Shown piece after piece: positions 56,313-64,000 of a DNA stretch of 64,000 bases. Under the pieces are notes generated by a model. It worked only from the letters and a program-made list of their open reading frames with translations. It was not told the origin of the DNA and did not search any database. The stretch comes from Alopecurus myosuroides (lineage: Eukaryota; Streptophyta; Magnoliopsida; Poales; Poaceae). The stretch covers positions 276,727,710 through 276,791,709 of the forward strand of contig CM054062.1 in NCBI GenBank assembly GCA_028641055.1, in the 5' to 3' direction. The translations under genes were made by a program, and so were the position numbers. The first letter of the stretch is position 1. Every line of letters begins with the position of its first letter.

Positions 56313-56797
56313 TCAAATATGCAGTAAAAAAAAGTAAAATACTAAAAAATAATCAATGTTCCGCACCTCTAGCATGGCAGAAGCTCGCCTGAGAGATTGC
56401 CGCAAGGCACAAAGCTTCTCCAGGTCGTTGATCCCAGGAAAGTGTTCTCGTCCAAGGTGATGCAGAGAAAGAGGACGGAAGCGTCTGCGTCGCCCCCGAC
56501 GCGCAGAGGAACACGGGCAGCGAGCGTCTCTAGACGCGTGGAGGAACGGCGGAGGCGGCAACGTCGTTCCCGTCGCGAGGAGAATGGGCGACGGCAGCGC
56601 GTCCCAATGACGGAAAAGCTACATCGCGTCTGAAGCACACGGAATTGAGGCGAGATCTGGCCCGTGCGTGGCGGATTGCGGCGACGGCGGTTTCTTGAGG
56701 AGGGATTGCACTTGTTGGAGAAGAAGGATGGAGCGATTTGGGGCAAATTTTCAGAGGTAATTACGGGACGCTGAAACGACTTTTGAGTCATCCACAC
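56313..56797 (-). pseudogene. Captured 5' exons in Helitron (unrecognised)
   Basis: GC-rich minus-strand sequence near the Helitron 5' end. One frame reads LGREHFPGINDLEKLCALRQ, then SAMLE|GTGCGG with a possible donor near 56365. Another frame spans the upstream part, so a frameshift or intron lies between. Confidence 0.35.
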
Positions 56798-57072
56798 CGA
56801 GAAAGTTTTGACATGCCGAGCTAACGTGTTGATTTCCGATGATTGTGCCTTTTTTTTGGGCAGGGGAACGGAGCAGACGGACGATGGCAGAGTTTTCGTC
56901 CGTCATTACGAATTGCTAAACGCACTATTCGTTAAGTCTAGTTTTAATGTTGACGGTTAGATCTAAATGAGTATGCTTAATCGTGAGGTGGTAATGGTCT
57001 TGGTGGTTCTGTGTACGCTTGTTGGTGTACCTCTAGGAAAGAATATGTTTGCTCTTTTAATAGTAGTAGAGA

Positions 57073-57290
57073 TTAAAATGTTTCTAAGAACACATCGAGA
57101 TATTGTAAATTTATTTCCATCATATGTCATTGATTAACCTTCGCTGATAAGTTTTGTGTAGGTGAATTTGTGCTAGTGTACCGTCATTACTCGGAGGCAT
57201 ACACACTTGTGATTATACTCATTGCAAGTTAACCACAAATATAATAAAGTAATTAAGATAAATCTAAACATAACTTTGAACTCTAAGATC
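57073..57290. repeat. Continuation of the 51.8-kb repeat beyond the Helitron
   Basis: Shares CAT(A/G)TG(T/C)CATTGATTAAC, GATAAGTTTTGTGT, GCTAGTGTACCG and CTTGTGATTATAC-type stretches with 51790-51985. Confidence 0.75.
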
Positions 57291-57494
57291 ATACAATCTC
57301 TTGTGAGATAGCTTGTGAATTGGAATTTAGTTTTGTGTCACTCTGACAACTCTATCATAAGCAAACTAAATACAAATAATCTCTCTAGACATCATCTATA
57401 CAATTATGTATTATCATTTGTCTATGCATTGCCAAATGGCTGAAACTCTAGGCGAAACCGAACATGGCGACTGAAACAACTATAGAGTACATCT

Positions 57495-57655
57495 AGAAAT
57501 GATCATAGAGTCTGTGGGGAGGATGAAAAGCAAAACGTCTAATGACACCTTGGCAGTCTGCTTTGTTGCTTGCCTATGGTTGCTATGGAAGGCCACGAAC
57601 GATCGCGTCTTCGATGGGTCTAATACAATGAGCAACCAAATGTTCAAACACATTC
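57495..57655 (+). pseudogene. LINE ORF2 C-terminal fragment
   Basis: SVGRMKSKTSNDTLAVCFVACLWLLWKATNDRVFDG matches the zf-RVT-to-tail region of plant LINE ORF2 (pattern WLLWKxxNDRVF). It is cut off on the right by the CACTA insertion at 57656. Confidence 0.7.
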
Positions 57656-58032
57656 CACTAGTAGAAAACAGGGCATTGAGCCAAGCACATTGGAACCGGA
57701 TGTGATACAAACCGGTTCTAAAGGGTCTGTCCCCTGGGCCCCCTCCCTGCAGCAACCTTGGTGAGCCTATTGTTTTTATTTACCAAAACAAATTTTGATT
57801 TGTAAGATTTACATATTTACTTGTATATAATTTTCTTATTGTGTAAGATTTTTTTTATATATATAGCGCCATGGTTTTGATATCCGTCCCCGTTGGCCCT
57901 CGTCCAGTCTATGATTCGGATGTGGTATATTATCTTTTATAACTACATATTTTCATTTCCTGATTATATGACAATTAATTACGCCGACCAACTTGACATA
58001 GATATTTTTATCTAGGAGGTAGTGGAACCGGA

Positions 58033-58341
58033 ATGCCAATCGACCCTATTGTTGAGAAGTTATACTTAGTTGAACAAGAAAATGTTGGCTTGAAAGAAAG
58101 ATTGAAAAAAACTGAAGAAAGGTTGGAAAAAACTGAAAGAGAGAAGATGACCTTGGAAAAGGTTCTTGCCGGTGTCGTCGATGGTCACAAGAGCGAGACG
58201 GACGCAATGCGCCTGAAGATTAGAAAGATTAGAAAATATGCAATTAGTAAAGGGGTTTGGTATCATTATGTCGTCGGGTCAATTGTTACCTTTGTTGCGA
58301 TTTTGATCGCATTTGTTGTTGTTTTTAAATGCATTAATTAG
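58033..58341 (+). CDS. Small coiled-coil, C-terminal membrane-anchor ORF in CACTA
   Basis: 102 residues. Residues about 8-50 form a strongly charged heptad-rich coiled coil (EKLYLVEQENVGLKERLKK). Residues 78-100 form one hydrophobic span (VVGSIVTFVAILIAFVVVF), a tail-anchor-like layout. An upstream mini-exon starting MVLISVPVGPRPVYDSDV (57871 on) may precede it, but the splice phase did not work out. It lies between the CACTA end and the transposase, same strand. Function unknown. Confidence 0.5.
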   Translation: MPIDPIVEKLYLVEQENVGLKERLKKTEERLEKTEREKMTLEKVLAGVVDGHKSETDAMRLKIRKIRKYAISKGVWYHYVVGSIVTFVAILIAFVVVFKCIN

Positions 58342-58499
58342 AGAGAGTTTTTATGGATGGTTTCAGTGTGTATTTTTATGAGAACTATATATGTATGGTC
58401 ACTACGCTAATTTGGTTTTAACGTGTGATGAACTTTTTGTATTAATTAATTAATTTAGTCATGATGATTTAGCATAATGGTTGTTGATAAATTTATATA

Positions 58500-61400
58500 A
58501 TGCAGATGAACCGGCAATGGATGTACAGTGATCGACGTCGTCCCGAATTCCTTAATGGCATGCATAGTTTTCTCAATATGGCTGAGAAAAACAGGCAGAA
58601 TGGATTTATTTTTTGTCCATGTAAAAAATGTCAGAATAAGAGGAATTTCCCTAGCTCAAGAACCATACACACCCACCTGTTGCAAGAAGTCTTCATGCCC
58701 AGTTATTTTTGTTGGACCAAGCACGGAGAAAGAGGGGTTGTAATGGAAGACAATGAAGAAGAAGAGGATAATGATAATTATCCTATGTTCGGTGAACACG
58801 GTGATACTGAAATGGGGGGAGATGAGCCTGAACTTGAGGACATTGTTGATGAGTCTGATGATGATTTTTTTCAGGTCATTCGTGAAGAACAGATAAACTG
58901 CGCAAGTGAAAACGAGAGATTGAAGTTGGAGCGCATGTTAGAAGACCACAAAAAATTGTTGTACCCAAATTACAAAGATGGCCAGAAAAAGCTGGGCACC
59001 ACCCTGGAATTGCTGCAATGGAAGGCAGAGAATGGATTATCTGACAAGGGATTTGAAAAGCTGCTGAAAATAATGAAGAAGATGCTTCCAAGAGATAACG
59101 TGCTGCCCTGCAGTACATACGAAGCAAAGAAGGTTGTCTGCCCTCTAGGATTGGAAGTGCATAAGATACATGCATGCATCAATGACTGCATCCTCTACCG
59201 CGGTTAGCACGAGAATTTAAATGCCTGCCCGGTATGCGGTGCATTTCGGTATAATATCAAGCGAGATGACCCTGGTGATGTTGAGGGCGACGATCGCCCC
59301 AGGAAGAGGGTTCCTGCCAAGGTGATGTGGCATGCTCCTATAATACCACAGTTGAAACGTTTGTTCCGAAACAAAGAGCATGCCAAGTTGCTGCGATGGC
59401 ACAAAGAAGACCGTAAGGAAGACGATATGCTGAGACACCCCGTTGATGGGTCGCAGTGGAGAAACATCGACGATAAGTACAAGGACTTTGCACGTGACGC
59501 AAGAAACTTAAGGTTTGGTCTGAGTACAGATGGCCTGAATCCGTTTGGGGAGCAGAGTAGCAGTCATAGTACCTGGCCCGTGACTCTATGTATCTATAAC
59601 CTTCCTCCTTGGTTATGCATGAAGCGTAAGTTCATTATGATGCCAGTGCTTATCCCAGGCCCGTCGGAACCCGGCAACAACATTGATGTGTACCTGAGGC
59701 CACTGGTTGATGAACTTTTAGCGTTGTGGGCTGACGAAGGTGTACGTGTGTGGGACGAGTACAAACAAGAGGAATTTGAACTACGAGGGTTGCTGTTTGT
59801 AACCATCAATGATTTGCCCGCTCTTAGTAACATCTCAGGACAGTCAAACAAGGGATACAACGCATGCACACACTGTTTAGGCGAGACTGAAAATATACAT
59901 ATAGGCAAGAATGTGTACCCGGTGCATCGTCGATTTCTTCCAGACATGCATCCCGTAAGAAAGAAAGGAAAGCATTTCAAAAGGCGAGGCAGATACACGG
60001 AGGAAGCCAACCCTCCCTAAAGGTACTGATATATATGACATGGTCAAAGATATAAAAGTAATCTTTGGTAAGGGTCCTGGCGCACAATCTGTTCCAAATG
60101 ACGTTGACAACCACATAGCCATGTGGAAGAAGAAATCTATATTCTGGGAACTACCCTATTGGAAATTCCTAGAGGTTCGCTCTGCGATCGACGTGATGCA
60201 CGTGACGAAAAATATTTGCGTGAACCTGCTAAACTTATTGGGCGTGCATGGGAAGAAGTCGAGAGATACACCAAAAACACGGCTGCACCACCAACGTATG
60301 CACGAACGAGACGACCTGATGAATCCAGAGAATTTCAAAGGTCCTGCCAGCTATGCTCTTACCAAGGAAGAGAAGGAGATCTTTTTCCAAGTCCTGAGTA
60401 GTATCAAGGTCCCGTCTAGCTACTCGTCGAACATAAAAGGAATACTAAACCTGGAAGAGAAAAAGTTCCAAAACCTTAAGTCTCATGACTGCCACGTGAT
60501 CATGACCCAGTTACTTCCGATTGCATTGAGGGGGCTTCTGCCAGAAAACGTGTGAGTACCCATTGTGAAGCTATGTGCATTCCTCAACGCAATTTCTCAG
60601 AAGGCAATCGATCGAGCAACTCTACCAAGTTTACAGAAGGACGTGGTCCAATGTCTTGTCAGCTTCGAGTTGGTGTTCCCACCAACCTTCTTCAATAATA
60701 TGACGCACCTCATAGTTCACCTAGTCCAAGAGATTTCCGTTCTCGGTCCTGTATTATTACACAATATGTTCCCTTTTGAGAGGTTCATGGGAGTCTTGAA
60801 GAATTATGTTAAAAACCGTGCTAGGCCAGAAGGAAGCATGGTCAAGGGCTATGGAACAGAGGAGGTCATCGTCAAGGACTTTATTCCTGACCTGAACCCG
60901 ATCGGTGTTCCTCAGTCGCGCCATGAGGGGAGACTGCGTGGAAAAGGCACGCTAGGAAAGAAATCAACAACATGTATGGACGAGCAATCTTTCACTCAAG
61001 CACACTACACAGTTCTAGTTAATTCCAGCTTGGCGGCTCCATATATCCAGGAACACAAGGATATTTTACGCTCGGAATACCCGGAGCAACCTGAAGATTA
61101 AATTGCTAAAGAACAGGCGAAGACTTTCGGCGGTTGGTTGCAAAGACGTCTCATTAATGACAACATTGTTGAAGATGAGCTATACTTGTTGGCCAAGCAA
61201 CCATCTTCGACTGTATTGACCTTTAAAGGGTACGAGATAAATGGTAGCATATTTTACACGGCAGACCAAGATAAAAGAGCACCAACCAAAACAGTGGCGT
61301 CCGGTTTGATGCGAAAGACGACAACGGGCAAAGGGTCACATACTATGGTTACATAGAGCAGATATGGGAACTTGACTACAGACCTTCCTTTAAGGTCCCT

Positions 61401-61775
61401 TTGTTCTGGTGCAATTGGTTCAACCTGTCAGGCGTGAAGGTAGACCCGAAGTACGGAATGACAACAGTGGATCAGAAGAATCTTGGGTACGGCAATGATC
61501 AATTCGTCCTAGCCAATGATGTGGCTCAGATTTTCTATGTGAAGGACATGTCTAGCAGACCGAGAAAAAGAAAAGATAAGGAAGCGAATACATCAGACGA
61601 TGAGCCAAGGCGCCACATAGTTCTTTCAGGGAAAAGAAACATCGTGGGAGTCGAGGACAAGACATACATGTCAGAAGATTACAATAAATTTGATGAAATT
61701 CCTCCCTTCAAAGTCAAGGATGATCCAAGCATTCAGTTAAAGGATGAAGATGTTTCATGGTTACGGTGCAATTAG
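58500..61775 (+). pseudogene. CACTA TNP2-type transposase, multiple lesions
   Basis: The domains are in order. The transposase-associated N-terminus is NRQWMYSDRRRPEFLNGM, CPCKKCQN, RTIHTHLLQ. An acidic linker follows. The TNP2 core reads PLGLEVHKIHACINDCILYRG, CPVCGAFRY, RWHKEDRK..MLRHPVDG, LSTDGLNPFG, YNLPPWLCMK, TINDLPALSNISGQS and CTHCL. The DUF4218 region reads VKLCAFLNAIS, VHLVQEI and GPVLLHNMFPFERFMG. The DUF4216 region reads LFWCNWF and LANDVAQIFYVKDM. Lesions: TAG 59205-59207, a frameshift near 60018, TGA 60553-60555 (Arg CGA to TGA is likely), TAA 61099-61101, and a frameshift near 61290. It is non-functional but recent enough to align throughout. Confidence 0.88.
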
Positions 61776-61812
61776 AAGAAAGGCAAGAAGAAAAATAGAA
61801 ACAGATCATCCC

Positions 61813-61848
61813 TTTAGTCCCGGTTGGGGACACCAACCGGGACTAAAT
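61813..61848. repeat. CACTA subterminal hairpin
   Basis: TTTAGTCCCGGTTGG and its perfect reverse complement flank a short loop: a 15-bp stem of the type repeated near CACTA ends. Confidence 0.85.
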
Positions 61849-61904
61849 GGGTTAGGGTTTTGTTTGGACCAATCAGATAGAATCACACGGATCGTGTGTT
61901 TTTT

Positions 61905-62060
61905 TCAAGCGCTTGTGAGTCGTTGGATCCGGGGTGTGTTTCTTTCGAGATGTTGTGAGCCGTTCGATCAGGGCTACGGTGTGTTTCTTTCGAGCTGTTG
62001 TGAGCCGTTGGATGAGGTGTTTCTTAACCGTTGGATCAAAACCCTATCTCAACACTTTGT
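61905..62060. repeat. Irregular direct repeats, TTTCGAG(A/C)TGTTGTGAGCCGTT
   Basis: Three to four copies at about 45-55 bp spacing, following the hairpin and preceding the 161-bp array. Confidence 0.7.
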
Positions 62061-62102
62061 GAGCCAGAGGACCCTATATATAGCCCACCTTCATACACCG
62101 GT

Positions 62103-62806
62103 CAGTTCATCGAGCAAATACAAAACATCCGGAGTCGCCATCAAACGTCCTGCCGTGCATTTGGTATGCATATATGCACCCAGTAGCCACGGTAGGGCTG
62201 TATGATGGTGATACCGATTGTTTTGTTCTACACCCCCACTTTAAGGTTTGATACATCATATATTCAGTTCATCGAGCAAGAACAAAACATCCGGATTCGC
62301 CATCATACGTCCAGCCGTGCATTTGGTATGCATATATGCACCCAGTAGTCACGGTTGGGCTGTATGATGGCGATACCGTTTTTTTGTTCTACACCCCCCT
62401 TTAAGGTTTGATACATCATATATTCAGTTCATTGAGCAAATACAAAACGTCCGGATTCTTCATCATACGTCCAGCCGTGCATTTGGTATGCATATATGCA
62501 CCCAGTATCCACGTTTGGGCTGTATGATGGCGATACCGTTTGTTTTGTTCTACACCCCCCTTTAAGGTTTGATACATCATATATTCAGTTCATCGAGCAA
62601 ATACAAAACATCCGGATTCGCCATCATACGTCATGCCGTGCATTTGGTATGCATATATGCACCCAGTAGCCACGGTTGGGCTGTATGATGGCGATACCGT
62701 TTGTTTTGTTCTACACCCCCCTTTAAGATTTGATACATCATATATTCAGTTCATCGAGCAAATACAAAACATCCGGATTCGCCATCATACGTCCTGTCGT
62801 GCATCC
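62103..62806. repeat. 161-bp tandem array, 4 full units plus a part
   Basis: CAGTTCAT(C/T)GAGCAA starts at 62103, 62265, 62425, 62586 and 62747. The units are highly similar. Each full unit contains the perfect palindrome TGCATATATGCA. It lies downstream of the transposase region within the CACTA element. Confidence 0.92.
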
Positions 62807-62841
62807 TCATCATTTAACTTAATGCTTTATTGTTTTAAATG

Positions 62842-63220
62842 ACATTTAGACAATTTTTACACAAAACATGAGAAAATATAAATGTAAAAGAAAATAGAAA
62901 AGGGAAACAAAAAAAGAAAAATAAAAGAAGAAACAGGAAAAAGAAAAAGGAAACAAAAAAATTTCTTTATATTTTCAAATTAGTTTGATAAATACCTTAT
63001 TTTTTATTTATTTTATTGTTTTAAAAGGCATTTAGACAATTTTTACACAAAATATGAGAAAATATAAATATGTTTTTATAAATATTTGATTTTACAATTT
63101 TTTGAGTCTACTTTGATTTTATAAATAAATGTAAAAGAAAACAGAAAAGGGAAACAAAAAATAAAAATAAAAGAAGAAACAGGAAAAAGAAAAAGAAAAC
63201 AGAAAAAAGAAAAAAAGAAA
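62842..63220. repeat. A-rich direct duplication
   Basis: 62842-62960 and about 63028-63210 share ATTTAGACAATTTTTACAC, GAGAAAATATAAAT and the AAAAGAAGAAACAGGAAAAA tract. The second copy has an extra AT-rich insert of about 55 bp. Confidence 0.8.
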
Positions 63221-63223
63221 AAG

Positions 63224-63456
63224 TGTGGCCCCTGTACAGGACCTTTAGCACCGGTTTGTGTTAACAACCCGTGCTAAAGACCCTTTCGCACCGGTTGTTA
63301 ACACAAAGCGGTGCTAAAGGTCTGTACAGGGGGCGCGCCGTCTGAAAGTGGCCCCTGTACAGACTCTTTAGCACCGGTTTGTGTTAACAACCGGTGCGAA
63401 AGGGTCTTTAGCACCGGTTGTTAACACAAACCGGTGTTAAAGGGTCTGTACAGGGG
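63224..63456. repeat. Two inverted-repeat units, GCACCGGTT type
   Basis: Units 63224-63346 and 63349-63456 each open with GTGGCCCCTGTACAG and carry TTTAGCACCGGTTTGTGTTA facing TAACACAAACCGGTG-type arms, ending CTGTACAGGGG. Each can fold into hairpins. These are subterminal-like CACTA repeats. Confidence 0.85.
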
Positions 63457-63473
63457 CAGTTATCCAGGACTTA

Positions 63474-63851
63474 GTGAAATTTTTCACTTCATTCTTCGCG
63501 CGCGTCCTCTCTGCTTCTACTACGGCGAAGCCCTACTCCGGCCGCGCGTCGCCGTCCGCCTCGCCGTCATCTGCTCGTCGCCGTCCTCCTCGCCGCCCCG
63601 GGCGCGCCCCGACGTCGCGCCGCCTCCCTCTGCCTCCCACCACCGACCTGAGGCCGCGAGCGCGCCTCCCCACCGCGGCCCCGCCTCCGTCGCCGTCGCC
63701 GTCCGCCTCCGCCGCCCCGCCTCCGTCCCATCGCCGCCCACACGCGGCCCCGACGCCGCCGCGGCCTCTGCCTCCCCACCGCGCGCCTCCCTCTGCCTCC
63801 CACCGCGTGCCTCCCCGCCTCCGGCCGACCCAAGCAGTGACGTACACGTGA
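63474..63851 (+). other. GC-rich Pro/Ala/Arg open frame, probably not a gene body
   Basis: All six frames are open over most of this stretch because of CCG/GCC repeats, so the open frame (MKFFTSFFARVLSAS..) is weak evidence. It could be a first exon of a CACTA-borne or captured gene ending near ACGTGACGTCAC. Confidence 0.25.
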
Positions 63852-63884
63852 CGTCACCCCCCAACACTAAGTTTTTTTTCTGTT

Positions 63885-64000
63885 TAGTTCTAATTAGAAT
63901 TAGAATTATTATTTGTAGTTAGAATTATTATTAGAATTACATTTATAATTATAATTAGAATTAGATTTAGAATTAGAATTAGCTAGAAGTAGAATTTTTA
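63885..64000. repeat. (TTAGAA)n-like low-complexity repeat
   Basis: AATTAGAATTAGAATT repeats with variation up to the window edge. Confidence 0.8.

Larger units (their letters stand above)
52601..57072 (-). mobile_element. Helitron candidate, 4.47 kb
   Basis: On the minus strand it starts TCTCTACTACTATTAAAAG (57072) and ends with hairpin ACGTGC-GTT-GCACGT, nine bases, CTAG (52604-52601), between A and T. No Rep/helicase ORF is present. The flanking repeat resumes directly beyond the 5' end (57073-57290 resembles 51790-51985). GC-rich exon-like pieces near 55900-56100 and 56340-56800 suggest captured gene fragments. Confidence 0.8.
57656..64000 (+). mobile_element. Large CACTA (En/Spm) element, right end not seen
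   Basis: It begins CACTAGTAGAAAACAGGG after a TTC that may be the 3-bp target copy. A subterminal ACCGG(T/A)-rich region follows, then a small ORF, a TNP2-type transposase with Transposase-associated, DUF4218 and DUF4216 domains, and hairpin-rich subterminal-like DNA. No matching CTACTAGTG end occurs before 64000, so the element continues or is nested with another. The hairpins at 61813 (GTCCCGG type) and 63224 (GCACCGG type) differ, which hints at two related elements. Confidence 0.8.

Noticed and set aside
56313..56797. Complete gene at the Helitron 5' end
   Set aside because: Open frames switch and end at intron-like borders with no downstream exons; a captured fragment fits better.
62103..62806. 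Regular repeat array as a CRISPR
   Set aside because: Units are 161 bp and nearly identical throughout, with no constant-repeat/variable-spacer pattern, and the setting is a plant CACTA element.
63433..63922. Long Pro/Ala-rich ORFs at the window end
   Set aside because: All frames are open because of CCG/GCC repeats; there is no way to choose a frame from this window.

Overview
The window looks like repeat-dense nuclear DNA of a grass, most likely a Triticeae species (wheat, Aegilops, barley or rye group). The reasons are an LTR resembling the BARE/Angela copia family, CACTA elements with CACTGGTAG and CACTAGTAG ends and GTCCCGG or GCACCGG subterminal hairpins, Stowaway MITEs, Helitron ends, and intron-containing genes with GT-AG borders. 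The family names are recalled, not searched, and the species cannot be fixed from sequence alone.

Layout. 1-1.7 kb: the 3' part of a two-exon gene ending in an EAR-like DLN motif. 3.4-16.8 kb: one minus-strand DUF295 F-box pseudogene split by a full-length L1-type LINE (3397-10589) and by a copia retrotransposon (11289-16364). 17.4-20.3 kb: unclassified repeats. 20.3-24 kb: a decayed multi-exon plant-mobile-domain/Ulp1-like gene. 24-25 kb: a repeat segment holding a SINE; the same segment recurs at 48-51.5 kb. 26.1-27.0 kb: a poly(A) retroposon. 27.2-27.9 kb: an intact DUF538 gene, the best candidate for a working host gene. 28.5-30.8 kb: a Mutator-like element with nested insertions. 31.7-33.5 kb: MITE-like DNA and a gene-like 5' end. 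33.5-36.3 kb: an internally deleted copia element on the minus strand. 36.8-42.4 kb: a Helitron next to the tail of another Helitron. 43.3-45.2 kb: the end of an Angela-like copia element with its LTR. 45.2-47.4 kb: a gene-like locus with tandem duplication and a 666-bp copia remnant. 48.3-50.6 kb: a 2.26-kb CACTA element carrying an apparently intact two-exon 3'-5' exonuclease gene and a 5S-rRNA-derived stretch. 51.3-57.3 kb: a duplicated repeat split by a second Helitron. 57.7-64 kb: a large CACTA element with a decayed TNP2-type transposase, a small coiled-coil/membrane ORF, a 161-bp tandem array and subterminal hairpins; its right end was not found.

The locus is mainly a nested set of insertions. 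Target duplications or end structures let many be dissected exactly: the LINE (15 bp), two copias (AAGGT and GTTGA), a MULE (9 bp), a CACTA (CCT), a Stowaway (TA), SINEs (about 11 bp) and two Helitrons (A|T). Host genes are few and mostly disrupted.
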